Assembly: GCA_032988165.1 (NCBI GenBank)
Contig: JANTQF010000376.1
Location: 1 to 33,332 of the forward strand
Reading direction: 5' to 3'
DNA: 33,332 bases
From: Emmonsiellopsis sp. PD_33
Lineage: Eukaryota; Ascomycota; Eurotiomycetes; Onygenales; Ajellomycetaceae
Under the pieces are notes generated by a model. That model was given only the letters and a program-made list of their open reading frames with translations, did no database searches and was not told where the DNA came from. Both the position numbers and the translations under genes were made by a program. Shown piece after piece: positions 1 to 10,244 of this stretch. Within the stretch, counting starts at the first letter, position 1. Each line of letters starts with the position of its first letter.

Positions 1-586
1 GGAGCAGGAGGGTTCAGCAAGGTAGGTGGTGGGGGGGTGGAGGGGTGGTATGATGGGGGAAGGGGGGGGGGGGGGGGGGGGTGGAGGGAGGAGTGGTGCG
101 GGTGCGGGTGGGAGTGCGGGGGATGAGGAGGTTTGTTGGGAGGTTTGGATGGTAGATGTTACTATTGCGACGCCGCGGACAGAGTCCGGTATGTTATGTT
201 TCTTCCTGCTTCCTACTTCCCTTGAACCATGCCTATGCTGCCGATTATTGTTCTCAACACCCCCCAAAACCCCACACTTTCCCCCCAAACCTCCCACAAT
301 CACCAATCCCAATCCCAATCCCAATCCCAATCCCAATCCCATTACCCAACCCACCTATTTACTAACCCCCCCGGAAAACAAACCACCAGACCGCACAAAA
401 GTCCGCAAAGCAATGGAAAAAATGCTCCAAAAAGCCGCCTTCAAAATCGTCGCCATCGTCAACAAGGAAAAAGACCACATCCCCCCCATCACCACCAGCG
501 ACGCGAACCCGTTCCCTTACCAGATCGTCCTGAATCCGAAACTGGATAATTGGGGCAACAACAATAAATTGGGCCTGCTTTATTGA
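1..586 (+). CDS. ATG101: Autophagy protein Atg101, C-terminal part (5' end off the window)
   Basis: Atg101 is the HORMA-fold subunit of the Atg1/ULK autophagy-initiation complex, where it stabilises Atg13. The visible part contains the family motif CWEVWMVDVTIATPRTES (about 148-188) and then, after an intron at 189-389 (GTATGT...CAG), a conserved end with KAMEKMLQKA, IVNKEKDHIPPITT and NPFPYQIVLNPK, stopping with TGA at 584-586. Splicing joins ..TES to DRTKVRK in frame. Before the WEVW motif lies a glycine-rich stretch with a run of 20 G (62-81). Fungal Atg101 proteins commonly have a low-complexity loop there. Upstream of the G run, the frame of the conserved part hits TAG at 23-25, so 1-61 must be read in another frame or contain an intron I cannot place. 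Family assignment rests on recognised motifs and is strong; exon limits left of about 120 are uncertain. Confidence 0.85.
62..81 (+). repeat. G20 homopolymer in the ATG101 glycine-rich coding segment
   Basis: Twenty consecutive G residues sit inside a very G-rich tract (about 30-120). They encode or adjoin polyglycine. Frame 1 is open to the left of the run and frame 2 to the right, so a one-base length change here would restore one continuous frame. The tract also has strong G-quadruplex potential. Confidence 0.9.
300..341 (+). repeat. (CCCAAT)n hexanucleotide microsatellite inside the ATG101 intron
   Basis: About seven tandem copies of a CCCAAT-type hexamer lie within the intron at 189-389. 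Read through in the ATG101 frame they encode alternating Asn-Pro. They resemble a telomere repeat superficially, but the unit is not TTAGGG/CCCTAA. Confidence 0.9.
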
Positions 587-1617
587 CATGGGCCGTTTAT
601 ATATATGATGTTGTCAGCTATTTTAGTTTGATGACCACGACGATGACGATGACGATGACGGATGATATGATATGATATGATTGATACCCCTCCCCCGCGC
701 GCAAAAACGATATATTATTCTCCACCCCGCGACTTTCTTCTACTCCAAAGTCCCTGCCCGCGCCCTCGACCTCGACCCTGACCCGACCCCGCTAATCGCA
801 ACACAATACCGCGCCCCGCCCCGCCACGCGAAATTTGTCCTCAAAAGGAGTACGCAGCATTCAACATGTCTGCATCCACCCGGGCGCGAAAGATATCATA
901 TCCATCCACTATCGACGATCTATATACGATATGATATGCATGAGGGAGGGAAACGGCTCTCCCTCCCAACCGCCCCTTCTCGATACTCAAAACCCCCGAT
1001 CCACGAAACCTCTCACGCGATCAAGCACCACTCACAGAGACACAGAGACAGAAAAAAAAAAGATATTATTTATTGCATTCAATGGAAAAACGAATAGCAA
1101 AAATAAACCTTTCCGAATCGGCACAACCGGAACACAAACGAAAACACACGCGAAAAACACACACATACACACACACGAAACCAAGAGCGAAAAAAAGGGG
1201 GTTCAAGAAAAGTAATGCCGAAGGGGAAACATATAATATATAAAAAAAAAACAAGGAATAACCCCAACACAGAGCACCCGAATCTCCCCGCCCTTTCGTC
1301 TGAAAACTTTTTGTGGGTTTTACCCGTTTTCCGACTTACCCCTCCCCCAAACAAACAAACAAACGGGCCACTCGAAATATAAACGGGGGACGCCAAATTT
1401 GCTGTTCTGTTCTGTTCTGTTTGCTTGTTTGGTTTGTGCTATCCGGGCTGCTTATAGAAAAACTGTGCATAAACTTGTCACTCGGACATTTTCTTCACAA
1501 TTAAAACGATATCATGTCTCATGAAACATGGAATTGAAGGCATTTAGGGTCACTGCCAGGCGAGGGCTGTACGGCACCATTTCCAATTCTGAACGGGCGT
1601 TTTCAACATGACATGAT
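587..1617. other. Intergenic region between convergent ATG101 and YOP1 3' ends
   Basis: I see no convincing gene. It contains short repeats: (GATGAC)n and (ATATG)n near 637-682, CA-rich DNA near 1150-1185, (AAAC)n near 1350-1365 and (TGTTC)n near 1400-1420. Open frames here have low-complexity translations and no recognisable domain. The ends probably hold the 3' UTRs of the two flanking genes. Confidence 0.6.
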
Positions 1618-2586
1618 CTAGGAGGTGTGTGCCTTGGCGGCGGCCTCGGCCTGGGACCGGAGGTTGGCGGCGGTGGATCCACTCTGGAAGTATCGGGAGA
1701 AGACTGGCTGGATGAAGGAGTTGAAGACAACTTGGGCGCCGCTGTTATCGTGCAAGTCAGAAATGTGGGATGTGGATTGTGAGATCGGGAATTTGCGAGG
1801 GAAATAATGCTTACCTGGTCTGGGGGAGGGCCATCCACAGGATAAGCACAAACTTGAACAGATAATAGAATGCTGTGTTCGGCGTGTTAGTATGGGCTAA
1901 GTAGTAGCTTCTGCGGGCAGAGGAGTGTACGTACGGAACCAGTAGGCAGCGCTGATGGCGCTCTCGATGACGCTGAAGAAGGCGTATACAACCCAGTACT
2001 ATTTGCATGTGATCAGTATGGAGATCAGGTGCGGTATAAACCGGGGTACATAAATGACCCCGAGGACAGAATCAGTTAACTAACCGTCAACCACTATCAA
2101 GCACCAAATGTCAGCAGTCATGGTCAGGGATTTTTTTCACGAGGGGGAGGCTGTGATCATACCTGAGTATCATCCTGCTTCTGGCTGGTGAACAGAGCGT
2201 TCAGAGAGTAGTAACCGGGGATGACGAAGCCAGCCAAATTGACCAAAAATTCACCGGCGATGTTGAAGAAGACCAGGAAGAAGTAGATGCCGACGAGGCC
2301 GAGGAAGGCGTAGACCTTGGGCACGGAGGTTTGTCTCTCGAGGTTGTTTAGGAGGGGGTATTTGGACAGCTGGTGAATGTATTAGCAGGGGCGGTTTCAA
2401 GATATTGGAATCCATAGAGGGTTCGAGGGCTGCCTATCTATGTGGACCATAATAGGCGCCGAGCAGCACCCAAATAGAGCATAGAAGGCGGGATAGAGGC
2501 CAGGAATGAAGCAAGAGACAATTCAGGCAACGTACCTCCTTATCGATCTGAGCGATCTGGTGCTGGGCACGGTCTTGGAAAGACAT
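1618..2586 (-). CDS. YOP1: Yop1, ER membrane-shaping protein (TB2/DP1/HVA22 family)
   Basis: Yop1/REEP5-type proteins insert wedge-like hydrophobic hairpins into the ER membrane and, with reticulons, build tubular ER. Six exons on the minus strand: 2586-2536, 2369-2163, 2093-2085, 1998-1935, 1872-1815 and 1741-1618, giving 170 aa, normal for fungal Yop1. The start MSFQDRAQHQIAQIDKE, the hairpin segments (VYAFLGLVGIYFFLVFF and FAGFVIPGYYSLNALF), QWLTYWVVYAFF, YLFKFVLILWMALPQT and GAQVVFNSFIQP are family hallmarks. All junctions have GT and AG and keep frame. The third exon is only 9 nt (W-L-T). It shares a promoter region of about 660 bp with the divergent RFX gene. Confidence 0.95.
2085..2093 (-). 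other. YOP1: 9-nt micro-exon of YOP1
   Basis: The exon TGGTTGACG encodes Trp-Leu-Thr. On the minus strand it is flanked upstream by ..GATAG and downstream by GTTAGT. Skipping it would remove three residues in frame from the conserved Q-WLT-YWV motif between the hairpins. Confidence 0.88.
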
Positions 2587-3249
2587 GGCGATGCGGTGTG
2601 TGTGGTTGGATGCGGAGCCTACAAGTGGCTACAAAACAACAACAATGGATGGTGGAAGCTGAGAAGCGGAATGGCCGGCAGCGGGAGCAGCGTAGTGTTA
2701 GAGACAGCAATGCGTAGGAGAAGCCAGCAACAGAGACGCAGACTCACGGAGACAGAGATGGAGCAGAGACGGCGGCTGGGAGGAGGTTGGCAGACGAGGC
2801 AGATGAAGTTGCGACCGACGTAATAATGAGGAGCCGGGATTTTGAGTGGGCGGCTGACTCAGCGGCTGTGTGTGGCGGCACGTGACTGCGGTGGTTACTG
2901 CCGCCTGCCACCGCCTTCCGTTTACAGCGTCCCAGCCACCTGGGCCACGTGACCACTGGGCAAAACAGTGGGCGTTTCCCCATCAACAACGTCTTGTTTA
3001 CTCGAACCTCAACGCCCGTCCACAATCCGACGACGACGACCCGCGACGACGACCATGACGACCAACTAGCTATTCCCTTCCATCTGTCTATATTCTCTTG
3101 GCAGTTTGCTTGGGCTTGACGGCGCCACGACTTTTCTACTCCCCAATCCCCGTATCGCCCCGTTCAACTGTCCGCCTGCGCCTGTCCCTGCCATCAAAAC
3201 AACCGCTGCGATTTGGGTCCCACAATAGCCCCGTGGCTTTGGCCAGTCC
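2587..3249. promoter_or_regulatory. Divergent promoter of YOP1 and the RFX gene
   Basis: The region holds a perfect TGACTCA (2855-2861, in the palindrome GCTGACTCAGC) and two CACGTGAC E-box motifs (CACGTG at 2879-2884 and 2946-2951). TGACTCA is the classic Gcn4/CpcA (AP-1 type) bZIP site. CACGTGAC fits Cbf1/Pho4-type bHLH factors. Which of the two genes responds is not decidable from sequence. I see no coding sequence here. Confidence 0.55.
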
Positions 3250-6088
3250 ATGCGTTCTGATATGAACAATTCGAACATGGCTCCTGACTTGGGTGAGCAT
3301 CCGTGCTGTCGCGTATTGCTTGACGTGTCTCGCAGCACCGTTTGTTTGCCAGAGAGCGGGCCTTCTGACCACCCTAATCAATTGCAGGCCGCTCCAATTC
3401 CCAAGCTTCCCTCCCTCCACAGACCCAGCAATCGCGCCCGCGAACCCGTCAGAGCACCATAGAACCCGCACGGTCACGCTCCAATACCGCTGCTTCCAGG
3501 ATTACCCGTCCCTCGAGATCGCGAGGCTCGACCGCGAGTATCCATTCGACCACTACCCAGTATAACCCAGATCAACATGTCGCGGACGGATACCAGCCAT
3601 ATATACACACAGAGTCTGGCCCAGGCCAACCCATGTACCATTCGAACCCGGAGGAGATGATCATTCGCTTTGGCGATCAGCTAGCAAATTCGCATTCCAG
3701 TATGCCTATTGACCCCGCGCTTGAAGCAGCCTATACCCGAAACCCAGTTGGATATCAAACTAACGTGCCCTTGCAAGGCCATGAGCTCCCACCCCACGGT
3801 CTCCCAATGCATGGTCTGCAAACAGATATACCCCATAACGGCCTCCCACCCGATGTCCACGCAGGACACTACCCTCAAATGTACGAAGGCGTCGAAAACC
3901 AGATCCCTGACCACATAATGGTAGACAACGACGGTTCAGAAGCCGGGCCCCGGAAACGTAGAGCTACCACTTCTACCCTTGCGAATGATAACGAGTTGCG
4001 CCGGCTACTGCGTCAATATGATGGCTATTCGTTGCACCAAATGGCCGCAGAAGTGCAGAAGCACGACGGTGCTGGGGGTAAATCGGAAAAGGTGAAGCAG
4101 GTTTTCGCCATGATATGGTAGGACACATAACACTTCGAATGGATTCTTGCGATACTGACGCCACGTAGGTTGAGAGAAAACTGTCAAAAGAACTCGGGGT
4201 CTGTTCGACGGGATCGCGTGTATTGTTCGTATGCAGAGAAGTGTGGGACTGAACGGGTATCAGTGCTAAACCCAGCCTCTTTTGGCAAGCTTGTTCGCAT
4301 TATTTTCCCCAATGTCCAGACGAGACGACTTGGTGTCCGTGGTGAATCCAAATATCATTACGTCGATCTATCCATTCGAGAGCCGGAGCCAAAGCCGCTT
4401 TCTGAGATCTCGGACAAAAACGTAGATTCCAGCAAGACTCATCGGAGAACTGGTAGCAAGGCTACACAACAAAGGCATGAACATTCATTCACCCCCTTTA
4501 TCTCTATAATTGCTAATGCATTCTTGGCAACAGTGTTACTCTCCCACAGCAATTCACTACTGTAGATTTGCCCGCCGCAACCACTGCAGCTGCTCCAAAG
4601 CCTGGCTCTCAGCAATCATCAGTGATAGATCATTTATGTGACCAGTCACTAGCCCCTGATTTGGATATTACAATTGAGCTAGACCCTGCAGTTATGGAAA
4701 CACAGCAAATGATGGATCACATCCTCCAGTTCACACGTCCAAATGAACCGCTGCGTAAAGACAACGATTCTCTCCAACTTCCCAGCATCCATCAGTATTT
4801 GCCGCCGAATACCGACGTCGAAATTGCCGATGCCCTTGCCGCATTATACCGTTCTCACTGCATATCAGTCATTGACAGCTTCCGATATTGCAAAGAGAAA
4901 AACCTCTTTCGCCACTTCGCCTCCTTCCAGGGCACGCTCACAGTCCCTGTCCACAAACTTCTCACTCATCCAGATATTGCAGCATGGGTTCGAGAGTGCG
5001 ACTGGCTTATGTACCAAAAGATGATCGCTTTCGTCGAGCCTCTGACTACCCAAGTCGTCCCAGATCCTGTGCTGAATGCTTTTGGATCCATCTCTCGCAG
5101 CTTGGTGTCTCATATTCGAGATACCTTCAAATCCCACCCTGAGCATGTGGCCCAGGCCAGACTTAATCCCGCCCGCATATTCTGTCACCTCCTGAAACGA
5201 ATGCTAGACGTCAATCAGTCCGCTATTGCTGCGTCCGCCTGGCTCTGTCACACCGATAATAGAACTAGAATGTGGGAGGATTTCGTTTCGCACGTCGACC
5301 CGATGGATCTTATCGCGAAGGCAAACATTCCATCCTGCTCTGTGGGAGGCGCTCTCGCGCTTTTAAGAGACCGTCTAAAGCCGCTGATTGCTCCTGTTGA
5401 TCCCCAGTCACCAGACGTCAACCTCTACGACCAGGACCATGGGCACCAAACATTTTCCTATTCATCGTCGGACACTGAAGGATACGCCCCGTTCCCTGAC
5501 AGATGGATTGCATTCATTATCAATCTTCCGATTGTCTTCCCTCACCATAAAGCGCGTTGCATTATTGACAAAACCGATGCTCTTTGGACTCGCCTACTAC
5601 ACCGTCTCACTCTTGGTGGAGCTCAGAGCTTTAGTGCCTGGTGGATGACCAAGGTATTCTTCGTGGAAATGATGTTGTGGCAAGCTGAGAAAGGAGGGTT
5701 CATGAACTCGACTGCGAAGTCTTCCCAGAAGTCGTTAACGAACGCACGCGTTAATCACGGACGAGCTGCAGCGAACTCGATATCCTCTGCCCCGGGGAAT
5801 GCAGATACGACTTCAGCATCCACCTCCATGTCTCGGGACACGCAGTCCCAGTTCCCCGCCATTTTCCCAACCGGCAACTCCCCCCAGCAAGAAACCCAAG
5901 ACAATGACGTGACAATGTCGACGAGTCCAGCAAACGGAAAGTCGATAACTACGAACCAGCGCGGCCTAAACCATGACGATAGTGCTATCGATCTTGATGA
6001 CGATTCTGTCCTCATCGCTGCAAGCAAATATGGAGATATGATGGCTTCAGACCCTGCAGACGCAGAAGGGGATGTTGTTGTCGTATAG
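3250..6088 (+). CDS. rfxA: RFX-family winged-helix transcription factor (RfxA/CPCR1 type)
   Basis: RFX factors bind X-box DNA. Fungal members control cell division, morphogenesis and, in some species, secondary metabolism. Model: exon 1 3250-3292, exon 2 3388-4117, exon 3 4169 to about 4452, exon 4 about 4566-6088, giving roughly 859 aa. The RFX DNA-binding domain (about residues 215-325) spans the second intron: LRRLLRQYDGYSL, VFAMIWLRENC, GSVRRDRVY, NPASFGKLVRIIFPNVQTRR and LGVRGESKYHYVDL. The large last exon carries the conserved C-terminal RFX regions, including PDRWIAFI, HHKARCIIDKTDALW and WWMTKVFFVEMMLW, then a serine-rich, acidic tail. The N-terminal part is rich in S, R, Q and P. The third intron's borders are uncertain: 4453-4565 keeps frame with GTAGCA...TAG, and 4422-4549 also keeps frame. 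The last exon starts without an ATG and so must be spliced. Confidence 0.92.
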
Positions 6089-7663
6089 GCCATTCGTTAC
6101 TGCCATGGCTTAAACACCCGCTTTGACGATGACTTGCTTTCGAAGTACATATTACCCTCCGGACATGTAAGATTTCTTCATATTACTTTTTTTCTCATTT
6201 GGCTCTTGATTTGGCTTTTGAATTGGGCAGCGAAAGGCGTTGGACATCAAAAAAACATTGCGACGACATCAACTACATTATCCCTCCTGGCAGCGAACGA
6301 ATACAACACGGCGTTTGGCTTGCCATACATGCCCACAGTGTGTCGGCCTGGTTGACTATCCAAGGTTTTTGAACGTCACTTTGTTTTGGATTCTGATTTT
6401 TTTTTGTTTCTTTCTTGCTTGCCGGGTTTTTCAGCCTCTCCATCTTACTCCATTTTAACGGCTTTTTTTATGTCAGCGGGTTCCTTTTTCAAAGTTCTGA
6501 ATTATGACCACCTTGATATCCCCCACCTTTTTTCTTTCTTCTCGGAGGGCGGCTTATTTGCTTTTACTTCCCTCTGTTCCGCATTTTGTACATGTCTTGG
6601 GTTTAGCATGGTGGTGAGGTGGGGAGTACGTGATGGACGTCCTTGGTTGGTTCGATTGGCTCTCCGCCTCCCATCCCGTCGACCGGAGGGAAAGTGCATG
6701 GGCTTCGGATGGTAGGATGCCTGAATCAGGGGTCATTTTCCCTCGTCGAAAATATGCCTCTGAGAAGGCTGCTGTCCTAAATGGCCTGTGCGCAAGTCTC
6801 TCGCCGGATAATTGATACCTCACCCAGCTACCATCCTCCTGCATTCCCATCCACACACCCATACACATTCACGTGCGCCCGTTTTCTGTTCCTGTTCCAT
6901 ATGATGCCCATTTTCCTGTCTGCATGTTCGTTGTGCCGATACAGATTTGATTGATTGATGATGGATGTGAATTTGATTTTCCGTGTAATGTCTGATGTAT
7001 CTAGTCATCCTTTCTTGCAAGTTGGTTGGGTTTTATTCTTTGATGCATGTTTAGTTCCCCCCTTTCCATGTGTGGGGTGTATATGTCAGGGTCTATCTGT
7101 TTGTCTGTATGTATGTGTCATGGAGTGTTTGTATGTGCCTTTTTTTTTTTACTTCTTTTATTTTTTCTTGTAACAGTTTGTTTGTTGGCTGGTTGGTTCC
7201 ATTTTGTTTTTTTTTTGTGATAAAAGAATTACCATGTGGTTATTTGGGCTTTTTGTTGTGTTTTTTTGGGGGGGGGGTTAAGTGGTGTGACCTTTTTGTT
7301 TTGTGTTTGCTTTTGCTTTGGTTTGGACTTTCTTTAGTTGGATGCATTTGAGCTTTAAGGCTGTAGATGAGAATAAGATGAGATGGTATCAATTGAACAA
7401 TGGCATATGATATGGATTATGAATTGTCTGACATGTGTATGTGTGTGTATATGGTATCTATGTTGGGTATAATAAATATCTTGCATGATCTCAATCAATC
7501 TTTCATAAATATAAATATATGAATAGTTAGGTGGGATACAATAGAGCAGGGCTTGGACTTTAATAACATAAAACCAGGCACTCTTTTCATTCCCTTTAAC
7601 AGGCAAGTCACCCTTCCTCCTCACCCTGCCCTGCCCACTATCAGACATCAATTGCATACTCAC
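6089..7663. other. Long intergenic region between convergent RFX and PBN1 ends
   Basis: This 1.6-kb stretch has no credible gene. From about 6370 to 7350 the plus strand is strikingly T/G-rich, with several poly-T runs and a G9 run near 7268. The last 120 bp before the PBN1 stop turn C-rich. Long frames such as 7553-7924 are antisense or low-complexity shadows. It presumably contains the RFX 3' UTR. Confidence 0.6.
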
Positions 7664-9645
7664 TCACTCCCTCTTCCTCCTCTTGTCATCCCCCACCCTC
7701 CCTCGCCCCACCCCACCAGCCCTCACAACCCCCGCCAACCTCCCCAACACCCACAAAAACCCCAACAAAACAACTACCATCGTCCCCATCTCAATGTTCC
7801 GCGGAACACTCCACACCCCATCCCCTTCGCCACCACCATCCCCAACCACCAACACCGGCACCCGAATCTCCTCCGTCAAATTCCCCACACCGACACCCCC
7901 ACCCACACCCCGCCCAGGATGTAACTGATAAAACATCGTCCTTGGCCCAAACAACCCATCCCATCCCAACCCCACCCGATCAAACGGGTTCGTCCCCATC
8001 TTCGTGCCTTCTTCCGTCGTGCACGCCCAAAACACCACGGGCCAGGGGATGCTGGCGTTTCTGTAGCCGGTGGGTGAGGGGGGCAGGTAGCGGAGGTGTA
8101 GGGGGATGGTTATTGTCCAGTTCCCTTCTTCTTCTTCTTCCTCCTCTGTAGTCTTGGTAACTGTGGATTTGTTGGGATCAGTGGTGCTGGTGCTGGTGCT
8201 GGAGTACGTATCCGGCGTCGCTAGTTCGAGTAGCAAATTCGACCCCCACCTCTCCGTCACCCAGTCTGGTGCCTCGAGGTCTGTCTCGCCTGCTATCCCG
8301 CGTAAGGCGAGGAGGTGGTGGGATTCTAGAAATAAGGGGTCGGTGGTTGAGAGTTGGTATTTGTCCGCGAAGAGGACGGAGGGGAGGGTTAGGTAGGTGT
8401 GTAATGCGCATTTTGAGCCTGCGAGGGCGGTGGGGGGTGGGTGGAGGGAGGCGGGGGGGAGGGTGAGGAGGAGGGTTGGGTGGAGGCCGGTGGGTGCGGG
8501 GAAGGAGACGGTGTAGGTGTGTGATTGGGGTAGGGGGTGGTGGCGGGAGGGGAAGGAGAAGAGGGTTGGTTCTGTGAGGAGATGAGGTTTTGTTAGTGAG
8601 GGCGGATAACAGAATAAGAATAAAAAAGGGGGTTGGGGGTTGGTGATGGATAGGGGCCACATACGTAATTTCTTATCTTCACCAACAACCACCAGAAACC
8701 CGCCGACAGAAAGTTCCTCCGCCTCTGTAGCCTTTTCCATAGCCAAAACCCCAACTTCTACCCTCTCATCCTTCTCGATCGTCTCCTTCCACCCCTCTTC
8801 CGCATCTGCAGACGGTCTTGACCAGTATCCCGCAATCGTCAGCGCGTGCGAGATGCTATCGTAGTCTATATCCAGCGAATCCGCAGAAAGTAAGGTGGCC
8901 GCGTGCGATTGGCATGCGGAGTCAGACTGCGGACAGAGTTTCTGTTGAATGTATGTGACCAGCTCGGCGAGGGAGGGGAGGAGCTGGTGGAATTGGAGAG
9001 ACGAGGTGGAAGCGAAGCGGGTGGAGAGGATTGGCGGAGTGATGAAGGATTTCTATATATATTGTTAGACGGGGGAAAAAAGAATTCGGACATGGTTAAA
9101 CTGGTGTAATAACATACCTCTGGAACCACACATTTCAACCCGTCATCAAACACCTTGCGCAACAATGGGCAGAGAAGCGAACTGTCCCGTTAGGTTCAGT
9201 ATTAGCAATGGCATCCCACCGCCAGCAAGACAACAATAAATCAAACCAAAACATACTTCTCCTCCCCCTTCCCCCCGGGCGTATAAAAAACATGCAACCC
9301 CGGCGCCACCCTGCTCGCAAACGGCGGCACCGCCTCGAACGGATACTGCGCTGCCCATCGGATATGTAGTTCGTGGCATTGTTTTAGGACTTGCCAGAGC
9401 TATGATTTGCCGCAACAAACACACAAAAGAGCAATTAGCTTCTCTGCCTATATCTGCATGTATGTTGAGGGGGTCAATTGGGCAGCTTTTCTTACTTCCT
9501 GGGGCAGCTCATTGTAAGTAAATGTAGCGCGCTCTTCGCGGGCGCCGTGCAGGGAGCGGACGGAGAGGGAGGAATCGGTGATGGTGAGTTGATTGGGGTT
9601 GAAGGCGGCGTTGGGTTCATGGATGAAGGTTATTCGTTTGCGCAT
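7664..9645 (-). CDS. PBN1: Pbn1/PIG-X-like subunit of GPI mannosyltransferase I
   Basis: Pbn1 is an ER type I-like membrane glycoprotein. With Gpi14 (PIG-M) it adds the first mannose to GPI precursors, and in yeast it also stabilises protease B. Exons on the minus strand: 9645-9496, 9399-9257, 9181-9118, 9052-8665 and 8571-7664, giving 550 aa. Recognisable parts are the N-terminus MRKRITFIHEP, the family segment YNELPQE-LWQVLKQCHELHIRW, RVAPGLHVFYTPG, LLCPLLRK and, towards the end, GLFGPRTMFYQLHPG. One C-terminal membrane segment (about residues 508-530, MGTMVVVLLGFLWVLG) is followed by a short basic tail. All splice junctions close in frame. The fourth intron (8572-8664, 93 nt) is stop-free and a multiple of three. 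The last exon has long C- and G-run asymmetry on opposite strands. Confidence 0.9.
8421..8483 (+). repeat. G-run tract with G-quadruplex potential in PBN1 exon 5 (antisense strand)
   Basis: The plus strand carries many closely spaced G-runs (for example GGGGGG, GGG and GGGGGGG separated by 1-3 bases), matching the usual G4 pattern. It lies opposite the coding strand, so the mRNA is C-rich here. Further left (about 7690-7990) the polarity reverses, and there the mRNA is the G-rich strand. Confidence 0.7.
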
Positions 9646-10244
9646 TTTGAAGGGCTTTTTGTGCGGTGTTGTGGTTATTTAAATGTTGTTTGGCGTTCGG
9701 AGTTCGGAGGTTTGGAGCTGGGGAAGATGGAGGTTGATGTTGCTGTCCCGATTGGGAATAGTGGCATCTGTCCCCGGATTTTCGTTTGACGAACGAAGTG
9801 TTTATTTATTTCTGGATTTGAGATGGCGGGTATTTTAATTATTGATTTGTTTACGAGAAACGCACTGGTCTTTATTTTTCTTGTCCGCATCCCTGGACAA
9901 AGGAAGACGATGCATTGAATAATAAAGGCTCGTAGTTTTTATAATATCACAACGGAGCGAAGATGCGTTGGAAGAAAAATAAGGAGACCAAAAAGATGAA
10001 GAACCAGCGCAAAACATGCAAATACCATCCATCCCTGGACCAAAAGGGAGAATCAACAAGAAGTGCAATCTCGCTACAAACTCCGCCCATCATCCGCAAA
10101 CAAGAGAAGAAAAAACGCCTTATGCATGCCTCGTATCATTCAACTCCGTCAGTCATTACTCACTCAGCCCTCCACAAAAGACCAAAAAAAGATCCCCCCC
10201 GAACATCGTCCGTCAACAATCGAGACCAAACATCCAGGCCAAAA
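9646..10244. other. Intergenic region between the SIS1 stop and PBN1 start
   Basis: Both flanking genes run on the minus strand, so this holds the SIS1 3' UTR on the right and the PBN1 promoter on the left. It is A/T-rich, with no recognisable protein, tRNA or repeat. Confidence 0.55.

Noticed and set aside
21..133. An intron with donor GTAGGT at 21 in ATG101
   Set aside because: The interval is almost pure G/T/A-purine with no CTRAY branch site or pyrimidine tract. Not excluded, but weaker than a homopolymer-length problem.
300..341. Telomere-like repeat
   Set aside because: The unit is CCCAAT, not CCCTAA, it is short, and it lies inside an intron of a conserved gene.
681..1215. Open frames of 126-138 codons downstream of ATG101
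   Set aside because: Translations are low-complexity (T, H, K, P runs), frames overlap each other, and no motif or splice pattern supports them.
7553..7928. Plus-strand proline/threonine-rich frames
   Set aside because: They are the antisense shadow of the C-rich end of PBN1 exon 5.
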